Notes: a model not told the origin generated them from the letters alone. Positions 1 to 11,715 are shown, counted from the stretch's first letter. The stretch: DNA of 64,000 nucleotides from Cepaea nemoralis (GCA_014155875.1 JACEFZ010005131.1:364001-428000); one strand, 5' to 3'. Numbers and translations: made by a program.

Positions 1-202
1 ATTTGCTTAACCCGGTAATGGTTTGGAGTCTGTCCTAAGCATTGAAACAAAAACCAAAACAAAAACGCATCTGTTCTATTGAAACATACGCAAGCGAATC
101 TTGGATCATTTCACAAACACCGAAAAAGAAAGTTGAGGATTTTGAACAGAAACGTTACAGAAATATTCTTAGGGAAAAATGGATCAAAAAGACGAAAGGG
201 GG

Positions 203-450
203 TCATCATGGCCGAATGGCGCTCGCTCTTAAACTTCCGGTGTGTTTATGCCGGGATAGCGGGTTAAACCCCATATACCGGTCATTTGGATTAAAATGTT
301 GACTTCTCATCCTTGATTTTAGGGACGTAAATTACAAGCACCTCAGAAGTCTAAGTGGGTTCGCCTGATGGCGAGGGACACTGGTAATAGGGAAAGCTAA
401 TCCACACGCAAAAAAGCAGTCCAACGCACCAGAAGTAGCAGCAACACGGG
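203..450 (+). mobile_element. tRNA-derived SINE (family A), near-complete copy
   Basis: The head holds a clear Pol III A box (TGGCCGAATGG, about 209-219) and a B-box-like element (cgggttaaacccc) about 50 bases on. This suits a tRNA with a long variable arm, such as Ser or Leu. The body continues with 'aaaatgttgacttctc', 'gacgtaaattacaagcacctc' and a distal block ending near 'agaagtagcagcaac'. The same order is seen in minus orientation at 33250-33512 and split at 2226-2985. SINEs encode no protein and depend on a partner LINE. Family assignment by name is not possible here. Confidence 0.72.
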
Positions 451-745
451 AATAGACAAAGCTTGAGTTTAAAGTGAGCGAACGCAACAATAATAAAATT
501 AAGACGAAATATGGTGATATTGTACAAGAACTTAACATAGCAGAAATTTAACTCATAACCAGCATCGTGTCTGAAAATATGAAGATTGGCCATGTTTAAC
601 GGCGCAGTTAAGTAATTTGTGATTTATGCGAGCGCATGAGCTTCTCAGCTGTATTTATGCTTATACTACTTGTTGATGTCTGCATTATGAGTTGAAATCA
701 ACCTCATGTCTTTGTGGCATAATGTGACGAATGCCCATTATAGAA
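450..745. other. Unassigned AT-rich spacer
   Basis: No coding signal, tandem repeat or recognisable element. It separates the SINE from the 28-bp minisatellite. Confidence 0.5.
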
Positions 746-754
746 GTTATTCCA

Positions 755-2225
755 CACAGAGATGCAAGAAACAGCTATACCGTACAGGCATGCATAAAAA
801 AGTACACCATACAGGCATGCATAAATCAATTATACCATACACTCATGCAAGAAACAACTGTGTCATACGGGCATGCATAAAAACAACTATACCATACAGG
901 CATGCAAGAAACAACTATACTATGCAGGTATGAAAGAAATAACTATGCCATACAGGCATGCAAGAAACAACTATACCATACAGGCATGCATAAAAACAAC
1001 TATACCATACAGGCACGCACAAATACAACTATATCGTACAGACATGCAAGAAACAACTATATCATACAGGCATGCAAGAAACTACTATACCACAAAGGCA
1101 TGCAAGAAACTACTATATCATACAGGCATGCAAGAAACTACTTTACCACACAGGCATGCAAGAAACTACTTTACCACACAGGCATGCAAGAAACTACTTT
1201 ACCACACAGACATGCAAGAAACTACTTTACCACACAGACATGCAAGAAACTACTATATCATACAGGCATGCAAGAAACTACTTTACCATACAGGCATGCA
1301 AGAAACTACTATATCATACAGGCATGCAAGAAACTACTTTACCATACAGACATGCAAGAAACTACTATATCATACAGGCATGCAAGAAACTACTTTACCA
1401 TACAGGCATGCAAGAAACTACTTTACTACACAGGCATGCAAGAAACTACTTTACCACACAGACATGCAAGAAACTACTTTACCACACAGACATGCAAGAA
1501 ACTACTATATCATACAGGCATGCAAGAAACTACTATACCACACAGACATGCAAGAAACTACTATATCATACAGGCATGCAAGAAACTACTATACCACACA
1601 GGCATGTAAGAAACTACTATATCATACAGGCATGCAAGAAACTACTATACCACACAGACATGTAAGAAACTACTATATCATACAGGCATGTAAGAAACTA
1701 CTATACCACACAGGCATGTAAGAAACTACTTTACCACACAGGCATGCAAGAAACTACTATATCATACAGGCATGCAAGAAACTACTATACCACACAGGCA
1801 TGCAAGAATTTACTATACCACACAGGCATGTAAGAAACTACTATACCATACAGGCATGCATAAAAACAACTATACCATAAAGGCACGCATAAATACAACT
1901 ACACCATACAGGCATGCAAGAAACACCTATACCATACAGATATGCAAAAAACAATTATACCACACAGGCATTCAAGAAACAACTATATCATGCAGGCATT
2001 CAAGAAACAGCTATACCACACAGGCATTCAAGAAACAACTATAATATCCAGGCATTCAAGAAATAACATAGCACATGAATTCAAGAAATAGTAACATCAC
2101 ACAGACAACCAAGAAATTGCTGCCTCGTTCAAGCATACAAGAAATGACTACATCATTGAAGTTGGCAAGAAACATCTACATTACACAGGCATTCAAAAAA
2201 GAAATACATCAAATGCATGCATTGA
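755..2225 (+). repeat. 28-bp minisatellite, array 1
   Basis: About 45-50 tandem copies of a 28-bp unit with core 'caggcatgcaagaaactact'. The centre (1050-1860) is homogeneous; the edges are diverged (for example 'catgcataaaaacaactat'). Because 28 is not a multiple of 3, three units (84 bp) give a 28-residue repeat in each plus-strand frame, which explains the open frames of 197-282 codons across 873-1721. Those frames look like shadows of the repeat, not genes. Degenerate relatives continue at 3030-3350 beyond a SINE and a K retroposon, so the array was probably once continuous. Confidence 0.9.
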
Positions 2226-2352
2226 GGTCAGCTTGGCGGAATAGATACGAGCGCTCGATGTTAAACATCCGGTGTGCTGATGTCGAGGTAGCGGGTTTAA
2301 CTTCGACACCGGTCAGTAGGACTAAAATGTTGAATTTTCGAACTTGACGTGG
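2226..2352 (+). mobile_element. SINE family A, 5' half of a split copy
   Basis: Contains the tRNA-like head with 'gtgctgatgtcgaggtagcggg' followed by 'ggactaaaatgttgaat' and 'cataaattat'. The copy stops where the tail of a K element begins, and resumes at about 2868 with 'tgaagtcggagtggggtcgc'. The two halves join in the same order as the intact copies at 203-450 and 33250-33512. Confidence 0.65.
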
Positions 2353-2355
2353 GAA

Positions 2356-2440
2356 CATAAATTATATTAGTTAGTTATTTAGTCAGTCAGTCAGTCAGTC
2401 AGTCAGTCAGTCAGTCAGTCAGTCAGTCAGTCAGTCAGTC

Positions 2441-2488
<48 letters not shown>

Positions 2489-2867
2489 GCGGTTCAAAAT
2501 TCACGGCAGCGAGTCGTCCCCATTATGCTCCATTCCTGTGCCAGTGAATATCACAAACTACTCCCCAATGTGAAAAGTGAAACAGATAGGAGTCTCGGCA
2601 AGCCAACAGCCCGAACAAGTACACTGTGGATAATGCCGTCGCCAGAATGCCAACACAAAAGTCTACCAAGAAAAATACAGTTCATCGTCGATGGAATCGG
2701 CAGTCACCAGAAATACTTCATTGACCCGGGTTTTATCCCAAATTGCTCGATATCTTTCCGCAGGGCGACCCGCCAAAAGTGCAACACAAAGCACGAACTT
2801 CGTAGCTCCAGCAACGACCCCAGGGAGTCTCCTGAAAAATGCACTTGTAAACTGAAAAGGCAAACCA
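2356..2867 (-). mobile_element. K retroposon, 5'-truncated, with (AACT)n/(GACT)n tail
   Basis: Read on the minus strand, this roughly 380-bp unit ends in a tetranucleotide tail, seen on the plus strand as (AGTC)n at about 2380-2440 and then (AGTT)n to 2487. The body matches 29357-29752 (plus) and 42637-43285 (minus), sharing blocks such as 'gccagaatgccaacacaa' and 'ttcatcgtcgatg'. It is inserted in a SINE A copy: 'taaatta' occurs on both sides, consistent with a short target-site duplication. No tRNA head or ORF is recognisable; it could be the 3' part of an unidentified LINE or a SINE of unknown origin. Confidence 0.6.
2380..2487. repeat. Compound microsatellite (AGTC)n-(AGTT)n
   Basis: A pure (AGTC)n run is followed by a pure (AGTT)n run, abutting the 3' end of a minus-strand K element. 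The second motif equals the normal K tail; the first appears to be a one-base variant that expanded on its own. Confidence 0.9.
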
Positions 2868-2985
2868 GTAAATTACATGTACGTGTGAAGTCGGAGTGGG
2901 GTCGCTTGAAGGCGTGGGATACTGTTAATATGGAAAGATAATCCACACTCAAAGATTAATCCATTGCACTAGAAGTAGCAGCGTG
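2868..2985 (+). mobile_element. SINE family A, 3' half of a split copy
   Basis: Carries 'gtcgcttgaaggcg', 'agataatccacactc' and 'actagaagtagcagcg', matching the distal half of the intact family A copy at about 350-450. Confidence 0.62.
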
Positions 2986-3029
2986 TGTGTAGATTACGCA
3001 TGATTTCAAAGCCAGCGAATAAAAAAAAA

Positions 3030-3350
3030 ACAGGAAACGCATGCATGAACAGCCACATGACACAGCATGCAAAAAGCTACAAGCTACATAACATATGCTG
3101 GGAAGATACCAATACATCAAACAAACACGCACAATACAAGTACATTACACAGGTTGTCCTGGATCAGACATAAACGAATACATCAAACAGGCATGCGATA
3201 AATAACTACATCACACATACTGTCCTGGTTCAGGCATAAACAAATACATCGAACAGGCATGCAAGAAACACATACACTGCACAGGCATGCACAAAACAAA
3301 TATACCAAATAAGCGTACAAGAAACAGCTACATTACACAGCCATGTTAAC
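3030..3350 (+). repeat. Degenerate flank of 28-bp minisatellite array 1
   Basis: Scattered diverged units ('aggcatgcaagaaacac', 'caggcatgcacaaaac', 'gcgtacaagaaacagct'), some separated by a 'tgtcctggttcaggcataa'-type spacer. They resemble the array 1 unit but with irregular spacing. Confidence 0.65.
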
Positions 3351-3819
3351 AGCCCTGGTACAGACATGAAGAGAACTGTCCCACACGTGGGTTAGTGTGA
3401 AAATAACAGGACTCGACTATTTCTGTCTTCGGACTTTCTAACCAGATGCCGATGATGATAAAAGTAGGGTAAATGTTCTGTCTTCAAAGGCATTATTTGT
3501 TTCTTTCTCTTTTCGTTGACCCTGGAAATTCGTTAATCTGTGTTCATAATTTCCTGGCACGTCCACAAACACAATCGCTTGACGAATTTCTTCTTTACCA
3601 AACGCTTGTTATATTAAACCACATTATCCCACTTAATACTGTGACTCTATCTATCTAAGACAGCTGCTGCAGTAACTCATTATCTCCGGTTATTACTGTA
3701 ACTCTTCTCCATCTATTTCTTTAACTCTTTCTATCTGAGAAAGATGATACTGAACCCATGCTTTCCTGCTTAAATCTTTAACATTTTCTAAGATAGCTGA
3801 TGTTGTTCCACATTCACTC

Positions 3820-4245
3820 CCTCCAATTACTTTAATTCTATCAAGGACCCACCAATTACTTTACATCTTTCTATCAAGGACCCACCAATTACTTTACCTC
3901 TTTCTATCAAGGACCCACCAATTACTTTACATCTTTCTATCAAGGTCCCACCAATTACTTTACCTCTTTCTATCAAAGACCCACCAATTACTGTAACTCT
4001 GTCTATCCAGGACCCACCAATTACTTTATCTCTGTCTATCAAGGACCCACTAATTACTTTATCTCTGTCTATCAAGCACCCATCGATTAATTTATCTCTG
4101 TCTATCAAGGATCCACCGATTACTGTAACTCTGTCTATCAAGGACCGACCAATTACTGTAACTCTGTCTATCAAGGACCTACCAATTACTTTATCTCTTT
4201 CTATCAAGCACCCACCAATTACGTTATCTATTTCTATCAAGGGCA
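3820..4245. repeat. 33-bp minisatellite
   Basis: About 13 units with core 'caaggacccaccaattactt'. The 33-bp period is a multiple of three, so the minus strand stays open (3827-4240, an 11-residue repeat containing IGGSLI). The frame has no start context, domain or composition suggesting a real protein. Weaker related units ('actctatctatctaagac') extend left to about 3600. Confidence 0.85.
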
Positions 4246-4402
4246 GGTTATAAATTAACGCACGATTTTACACGCCTTCAGGGGCATTGGTCATACCTGC
4301 TAGATCGATAATTTAGAGCAGATAATTGACCCCCAACCTGCTCAGTTTTCACTTTAATTGGTTTCTACCCTCTGGCAATTATACTCATATCTATAAAGTT
4401 AG

Positions 4403-5040
4403 TTAGTTAGTCGGAGTTCCAACTTTACGACAAAGGTCACCCTTGTAATGCTCCGTTCCGGTGCCAGTGAATATCACAAAAATGCTTCTCACTGCCCCAT
4501 GTGAAGAGGTACAACAGTACGCACAGACAAGTACATGCGTAAGGCCGCTGCCAGAATGCCAACACAACAATCCGCCACGAAATAAACAATTAATCGTCGA
4601 TGAGTTGTATGACTCTTCGCTGGCTGTTAAACGAGGGGACGGAGCACGCATGGGAATGTCCTGAGTGCAGTGATGTCGGTTCTTAACTCAACTCAACTCA
4701 ATTGGAAGTGGCAGCCACTTGAAATACAGCAGCTTCACACACATTACTGCATAATGCAAAACTAGCTAGTTCAGCTACAGACCGTCGCCATTTTCTGGAC
4801 ATGCAGTTTACGACACAAACAACCTCGGACAGATGTAAAATCACTCCACACGAAACCCACAGCTCAGTGTCGCTCCAAGCACTCAACTCAGTAGCTGGGC
4901 GAGGAAAAATAATGTACTACCAGTCCAACTGAGGAAAATGCGTAAGCAAGTCGTAGCCGGAAGCAAAAGCACTCCCGAGACCTTAACAGCTCAACCGTCT
5001 ATCCGCAATGTTGGACCGGAAGTCAGAGATTCTGTATTCT
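4403..5040 (-). mobile_element. K retroposon, rearranged, with an inserted LINE J 3' end
   Basis: The 3' end of K with its (AGTT) tail lies at 4403-4600 ('ctccgttccggtgccagtg', 'gccagaatgccaacaca'). The 5' part of K lies at about 4700-5040, where blocks such as 'cacgaaacccacagctcag' and 'agcactcccgagaccttaac' match 43100-43255. Between them sits the terminal segment of an RNase H-type LINE (4607-4700). Part of the K middle is missing, so the event included a deletion. Confidence 0.55.
4607..4700 (+). mobile_element. LINE J family, last ~30 codons and tail
   Basis: The plus-strand translation around LRWLL...WECPECSDVG followed by a stop matches the end of the LINE at 40550-42640 (LRWLLRMG...WECPECCDVGY). 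The CPxC pair is probably a small zinc-binding C-terminus. The tail is (aactc)n, unlike the (atcaat)n tail of the 42.6 kb copy. Confidence 0.65.
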
Positions 5041-5329
5041 CGCCAATGTGTTATCAGCACCCATAAGAGATGAACATAACAACAGCCCTTTAACCAACCA
5101 TGTATACAGTAAGAGGCGACTCAGGGTGCCATGATGCTGCTGTGGGGTGGGGGGTGTTGACTTGCGGATAATACTGCTGACAATGATTACCTGAAATAAT
5201 GGCTTTCACACACAAGAATCCGGCAGATGTTCAGACGAAAAGATCAAGACAAACTCACGCAGTTTTATTTCTTCCCAGAGGATATACATCACATATGCAC
5301 CCACAACAGGATGAGACATTTTTAGTCAC

Positions 5330-5425
5330 AATAGTCATTTGGCTGGTCGAGTTGCTAGAATACCGGATTCTCCTTCGGGAGACCCGGGTTCGAATCCTCG
5401 GTAAGGTGTGGATGTTTTTCTGTCG
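5330..5425 (+). mobile_element. tRNA-like SINE head
   Basis: Pol III B box 'gggttcgaatcctc' near 5388-5401, with an A-box-like 'tggtcgagttgc' about 45 bases upstream. The spacing suits a tRNA, but the acceptor and anticodon stems do not pair convincingly, so it is called a SINE head and not a tRNA gene. It lies immediately upstream of the RTE-like LINE. Confidence 0.5.
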
Positions 5426-5546
5426 GGGGCAAATGGAAACCCCTAACCCGCACAGTTCGCGGCGACTGCACTATATAGCTAGGAGGCCGTAATTTCTCAG
5501 GCTCAAGGCCCACCTGTCATACACCGCAAGTTACTATATAGGCATT

Positions 5547-6940
5547 ATGATTCGCCTAAAGACTGATCATCGCAAGACAAGGACAGAGACGTTAAAATTA
5601 GCAACATGGAACGTTGGGACGTTAAACGAAGACGAAAATGTAGAGAAAAATTATAGAACATAAAACAAGAAATTGAAAGCAAAAAAATTAATATTCTATG
5701 GATGTGCGAAACGAGATGGACAGGAGCAGGCATCAAAATAGATGAAGATTTTAAGATTATTTATTCTGGAGGTGAAGATCGACAAAGGGGAGTGGCTATT
5801 ATTTTGGACCGGAAAACATCAAAATCTGTTCAAGGATATTGGGCCGTGTCGGACAGAGTTCTACTAGTTAAATTAAGTGGCAGACCTTTTAGCATAAATA
5901 TTATTCAAGTATATGCCCCAACAGGAGAATCCAGTGAAGATAATGTAGAGGAATTTTATAATGACATAGAGACTGCCTTAAAGAAATGTAAAAATTCAGA
6001 AATAAACATCATAATAGGAGACTTCAATGCAAAAATAGGAAATCGAGGTGATAGATACACAGTAGGAAACTATGGTTTAGGTGAGAGAAATGAAAGAGGA
6101 TACAGACTCGTAGAGTGGGCAAAAGAACAGGAAATGATTGTAGGAAACACCTGGTTTAAGCAACACCCTAGAAGATTATGGACATGGAGGAGTCCTGATA
6201 GCAGGATCAGAAACCAGATTGACAACATTCTGATTAGCAGAAGATTTAGAAACGCACTAACAGTAGCACAAACAGTTCCCAGTGCTGATTGTTATAGTGA
6301 CCTCAGACTACTTACAGGAACACTGAGGATAAAGTTGAAGAAAGTCAAGTATATAACAGGAAACACTAAATATGATTTGTGTACATTGAGTAATGACAAG
6401 GAAATACAAAACAAATTCAACATAGAAGTACAGAACAGATTTGATATATTGTCTGATCTAGAGATATTATTCCCTGATGTGGATGATCAATGGGAAATGT
6501 TGAAGAATTCAATCAGTTTGGCTGCAGAAACAACTATTCCAAAATTAAAAAAGGTGGGTCGTAAAAAATGGATGACAGAAGACATTTCACACCTAATGGA
6601 AACAAGAAGACTCAACAAAAATAATCCTGCCAAATATGAAGAAATTCACAGACAAGTCAGAATATTATGTAAGGAGGCAAAAGAAGCATGGCTTGAGGAA
6701 AAGTGCTTAGACATTGAAAAACAACACAACAGTCAAAATACCAAATTAGTGCACAAAAGAATTCAGGAACTTACTAATAAAAGAACAAGTACATCAACAG
6801 GCTGTCTAAAAACTAAAGATGGCAAAATCATAATAGAAAAAGATCAGATTCTACATGTATGGACATATTATGTGAAAAACCTTTATAATGATAACAGAGA
6901 GGAACAGTATGATATTAGATTGAAGGAACGCCAATGTTGA
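5547..6940 (+). pseudogene. Endonuclease domain of RTE-like LINE copy A (frameshifted, catalytic His lost)
   Basis: Nicks target DNA to prime reverse transcription in intact elements. Visible motifs: ATWNVGTL (about 5604-5627), ETRWTGAG at the start of the 5702 frame, YAPT (residues 71-74 of that frame), GDFNAKIG (106-113), TWRSPDSR (161-168) and QIDNIL (172-177). The usual SDH triad near the end of the domain reads SDL (199-201; codon CTC in place of CAC), so the catalytic histidine is missing. A frameshift with stop TAA at 5661 separates the first 38 codons. The C-terminal linker (KKWMTEDI, KEAKEAWLEEK) runs to 6940. The copy is therefore inactive but only lightly damaged. Confidence 0.8.
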
Positions 6941-8433
6941 AGATGGAGGTTCGAAATGTTCTTAAGCATATGAAAGCTGGCAAGGCCCCCGGTGCAGATA
7001 ACATCACAACAGAAATGATTAAAGCTTTAGAAGAATTTGGACTAGATCAAGTCACCAGACTGCTGAACACATTATATGATACTGGAGATATACCTTCTGA
7101 ATTATGTAACTCTGTATTTATTGCAATCCCAAAGAAATCAGGAACCTTGGAATGTGATCAACATAGAACAATTAGTATAATGAGCCACATCACAAAGATT
7201 TTGCTACGAATTATCATGCAAAGAGTGAGGAAGAAAATACAACCTGAAATAGGGGAAGAACAATGTGGGTTTGTAGAAGGAAAGGGTACAGTAAATGCTG
7301 TGTATATGCTGCGAACAGTTATTGAACGTGCTATAGAAGTAAACAAGGATATACACCTTTGCTTTATTGACTACACAAAGGCTTTTGATAGAGTTAGACA
7401 TGTCAACATGGTAGATATGCTTGCAGATCTACAAATTGATGGGAAAGACATTAGACTTATAAAAAACATATATTGGAAACAACAAGCTGCCATAAGGATT
7501 GATAATGAAGTGGGACAATATCAACCTATTAAGAGAGGTGTTAGGCAGGGATGTGTAATGTCTCCAGATCTTTTTTCCCTATACAGTGAAAATATTTTCA
7601 GGAATGTAGAAGATATAAATGGAATCAGCATTAGAGGACGAAACATCAATAACATTAGATATGCAGATGATACAGTATTGATTGCAGACAATGCACAAGA
7701 TCTACAACAATTAGTAGACGCAGTTGTTGTACACAGTGAGCAGCTGGGGTTGGAATTAAATTGTAAGAAGACACCGGTTATGGTCGTCACTAGGAAGAAC
7801 GAAGTACCACAATGTAATATACAAGTAAATGGGAATATTCCTCAACAAGTTAATCGGTACAATTGTCTCCGAACAGTCATAACATCTGATGGGAGATGCC
7901 TTGAAGAAATTAGAACAAGAATCGCCATGGCGAAATTAGCTTTTAGCAACATGAAAAACATTCTGACCAATAAAACGATGTCAATTGAAACGAGAAAAAG
8001 AGTGTTCAGGAGATACATAGAGCCTGTTCTTTTGTATGGATGTGAAACTTGGAAAATGTGCACTCAACCTGAAAAACATCTGATGGCTGCAGAAATGTGG
8101 TTTCTGAGGAAAATTCAAAGAATACCATGGACAGACAGAAAAACCAATGACCAAGTACTACAGGAGACAAATGAAAATCGTAAATTGATTAGAGAAATTA
8201 GACGTAGACAGTCAAAAGTTTTTGGACATGTTATGAGAAGAAATGGATTGGAGAGCTTAGTGACAACTGGCAAGATCGAAGGGAACAGACCAAGAGGAAG
8301 ACCGAGAGGAAAATACCTGGATTGCTTGGCCACATGGCATGGACGAGACAGGAACACTGAGCTGATCCACGACGCTGGTGATCGAGTGACATGGCGAGTC
8401 ATGACCGCCCACGCTTTCCAGCATGACACATGA
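6934..8433 (+). pseudogene. Reverse transcriptase and C-terminal domain of RTE-like LINE copy A
   Basis: A 499-codon open frame, 5' continuous with the endonuclease in the ancestral element but shifted here. The polymerase motifs are intact: IPKKSG (65-70), motif A FIDYTKAFD (144-152), motif B GVRQGCVMSP (202-211) and motif C YADD (243-246). The C-terminal region carries the EPVLLYGCETW, IPWTDRKTND, GHVMRRNGLE and GRPRGR blocks typical of RTE-type elements. It overlaps the upstream frame by 7 bases because of a small deletion. With the endonuclease dead, this copy could at most act in trans. Confidence 0.85.
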
Positions 8434-8449
8434 TTGATTTGTTGATATA

Positions 8450-10200
8450 TTTGACATTTTATGACAGTCAGTTGTACTCGTGTACCTCTCGATCAATGAC
8501 AGATTATGGTTCTCTATAACGTAAACACAGTTCTAACGTAGCAACCTTTATCACACTGTACTCTCGCTCTGTCACAACTTGGTACAGCTCAACAGATCAG
8601 CTTATTACTTTGTCTCGTTCACAATGAACTAGAACTCATTCTTTCTGTCTGCCGCTTACAATCGACGGTCAACACTGTCATCAAATACTGAAACTGTCCA
8701 TGCTCATTCTATTTTTCGCCTACACACTCAGAGCCTCAGAATATTAACAGAATGTCACTTGCGGTTGGTCCTGTGATGTAGGATGTTGGTTGATAGCGTC
8801 AAGTTATAATAAAATACCTGTTGTTGCATTAGTATCGCTGATTTAGTGCTATATGATGTTCGTCCTTTTTAAGGTGCCTGAATGAGGAAAGACTCCGGTC
8901 GTGAGCTTTTTCGAGGCTGACATGAGGTTTTGTCACGAGAGCGCAATGGGTAGTCGCTCGACTGGCTTTCTGGATGTGTCACGTATTTACGTCTATCACC
9001 TGTTTCAGTTGAATTGCTATGCAACTGCTTTAACTTGTTTAGCTCGTCTTTCATTCATAATTAACTTTATCTAGATACCTGACAGAGGGTTTTCTACCTC
9101 AATCTGCAGACAACATTAGATGCAAAATGCAATCAATCACGAGCAGTTCTACATAGGGCTTGTCATGACTTAATTGAGGACATATGCTTCATTGATAGAT
9201 GAAAGATAGAAGAGGATACCGTAATTCTATCTCACACAACTGGTAATCAATTTCATTCTCTCCATATTTTATTGTAACTCGTTCTGTCCCATGAATTACA
9301 ATATTACATATAAATAAGTAGTAAATAAAACACCGTTTCATATGTCATCAGGTGTAATGGGTATATGATGCTAAAGCAGTATTTTACAGACCAATCGCCA
9401 TTCGGTGGCTGATGTGGTCATTTGTTCCCAAGACATTTCGCGGTACCTAATTTAGACTGGCTCGATCTGACATTCAAGATTCGAATCCACGACCAATCGA
9501 TTGGCTGTCGAACGCTGTATCCTAAAGGAGGCCCTCATAACAGTTACTTGAAAAGAAATATCAACAGCCTTAGATAGTTAAAAGTTAGCTGTATATATTT
9601 TAGAGGACGTCGTATTCAATCCAAGCATGTTTGGGCTGTTTGTGTTTTCTTTCACACATACGTTCAGTAGTTTGCTATTGCTTTCAGCACGACCGGCATT
9701 TATACCACTGTATGAGAATCAGCCCAATGCGGTCTCTTTCGAATTGCTCAAAGCTGTGTTTCGGACACGGTATAGGGGAATGCATAACCACTTCGCCACA
9801 GACCCTAGGATATAAACCATTTAAATTACCGACAAAAAAGAAATCAGACAATTGAATAAAGACTCTTCTGAATTAGAGTTTTCTAGACTACTCTAAAATG
9901 TATCCCCGAATTGAAGTGCCAATAATGTATGTGAAACAGCAATATCTGAATTAATACCTTTCACATTCTCCGATTAAGTCTCTTTCGTTCAGAGAATTCC
10001 CAGCGGCAGATGCAGAGAAGTGCCCAGATAAAGCACTGATCGATTTTGTGTTCCTGCTGTGTGAGGTTAAACTGGTCAAACAATGATGCAAGATTCCCCT
10101 GTCCCCAGATGTGATCACATGCAAGTGCCACCATTTGTCACCGAAGAATATAGACGTGGGATTACTGGGTTAGGTGCCACAATATGCATGTGAGAGAGTG
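8450..10200. other. Unassigned spacer
   Basis: No recognisable coding or repeat unit. A possible tRNA-like trace lies at 9405-9500 ('tggctgatgtgg' followed by 'agattcgaatccacg'), too weak to call. Short open frames at 9627-9855 have no recognisable domain. Confidence 0.45.
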
Positions 10201-10210
10201 TCTGGGGGAC

Positions 10211-10348
10211 GGGGGGGGGGGGGGGGGGGGACGGACGACGAGCCTGTTCGCTACATACAAGGGAAATGGGGAGGCTTACGTATGGTTGAACGATTCGAGA
10301 CAACAGGGATGTGAATTTTGTTAGGACAAAACAGGAAAATGGAGGAAA

Positions 10349-10407
<59 letters not shown>

Positions 10408-10560
10408 TGTGGTGTGGGGGGGGGGTGGGTTATTGTATCTGTGACATTATGTTTATGTTTGTTTCATACTACATGCACACATACTCATACATTCGCCTAC
10501 TCGCTAACACACACACACGCGCGCGCACACACACTCTCTCACACACACACACAAACACAT
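10211..10560. repeat. Poly-G tract, (GT)n and (CA)n microsatellites
   Basis: A run of 20 G at 10211-10230, (GT)n at about 10351-10410 with a G-rich end, then (CA)n with CGCG islands at 10506-10560. Slippage-prone sequence; open frames across it are low-complexity artefacts. Confidence 0.92.
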
Positions 10561-10573
10561 ATATCCACCCATC

Positions 10574-11715
10574 ATGTGCCATGCCGATAAGCGTGGGAGG
10601 GTCTTGTTCTGCCATCTCACCTGATCACCAGAGTCGTGGATCAGCACTGCGTTCCTGTCTCGACCATGCCACGTGGCCAAGCCATCCAGGTATTTACTTC
10701 TCGGTCTTCCCCTTGGACTCTTCCCTTCGATCTTGCCAGTTGTCACCAAGTTCTCCAATTCATTTCTTCTCATAACATGCCCAACAAGTTTTGACTGTCT
10801 ACGTCTAATATAATCAGTTTACGATCTTCATTTGTTTCTTGAAGAATTTGTTCATTGGTTTTTCTCTCTGTCCATGGTATTCTTTGCATTTTCCTCAGAA
10901 ATCACATTTCCACAGCCATCAGCTGTTTTTCAGCTTGACTGCTTATTGTCTACGCTTCACATCCATACAAAAGTATAGGTTCTATGTAGCACTTCAACAC
11001 TCTTTTTCTCGTTTCAATTGATATCTTTTTATTGGTCAGTATGTTTTTCATCTTGCAAAAGGCTACCTTCGCAATGGCAATTCTTGTTCTAATCTCTTCA
11101 AGGCATCTCCCATCAGATGTTATGACTGTGCCGAGATAACTGTATCGATTCACTTGCTTAAGAATATGCCCATTTACTCGTATATCATATTGTGGTATTT
11201 CCTTCTTCCCATAATCTGTCTTCTTAATATTCATATCTAACCCTAGTTTTCACTGTGTGCAACAATCGCATCTACTAAATTTTGCAGGTCCTGTTCATTG
11301 TCTGCAATCAAAATTGTATCATCTGCATATCTAATGTTATTGATGTATCGTCTCCCAATGTTGGTTCCTTCCATATCTTCTATATTTCTGAATATATTTT
11401 CACTGTACAGGGAAAAAAAGATCTGGAGACATTTCACATCCCTGTCTCACACCTCTTCTAATAGGCTGATATTGGCCTACATTGTTATCAATTCTGATGG
11501 CAGCTTGTTGTTTCCAATATATGTTTTTTACAAGTCTAAGGTCTTTTCCATCAGTTTGTAGATTTGCAAGCATCCTTATCATATCGACATGTCTCACTTT
11601 ATCGAAAGCCTTTGTGTAGTCAATAAAGCAAAGATATAGATCTTTGTTTACTTCTACAGAACGCTGAATTACTGTTCTCAGTATATACACAGCATTTACT
11701 GTGCCCTTGCCTTCT
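10574..11715 (-). mobile_element. RTE-like LINE copy B, 3' half
   Basis: The minus strand carries the same C-terminal blocks as copy A (RGRPRSKYLDGLATW, EPILLYGCEAW, IRYADDTILIADN, GVRQGCEMSP, FIDYTKAFDKV) in several frames, so it is a pseudogene. The 3' end (10574) runs into a short 'atccaccc' tail. At 11715 it stops abruptly at the codons for VEGKG, and the rest continues at 12525 after a nested insertion. Together 10574-11715 and 12525-13430 make one continuous 5'-truncated LINE. Confidence 0.78.

Larger units (their letters stand above)
5547..8450 (+). mobile_element. RTE-like LINE, nearly complete copy (copy A)
   Basis: An endonuclease-reverse transcriptase retrotransposon of the RTE type. 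Coding spans 5547-8433 in three frames. A start at 5547 opens the apurinic-endonuclease-like domain (ATWNVGTL). A frameshift and stop near 5661 move it to the 5702-6940 frame, and a deletion at about 6920-6935 moves it to the 6934-8433 frame. The reverse transcriptase motifs look intact. It ends with stop 'tga' and a short degenerate tail ('ttgatttgttgat'), corresponding to the (ATTG)n tails of sister copies. Other copies lie at 10574-13430, 11716-12524, 19795-20265, 32438-32830, 34040-34295 and 59040-61850. Confidence 0.85.

Noticed and set aside
873..1721. 282-codon repeat protein
   Set aside because: Three overlapping plus-strand frames give the same 28-residue repeat, as expected from a 28-bp unit.
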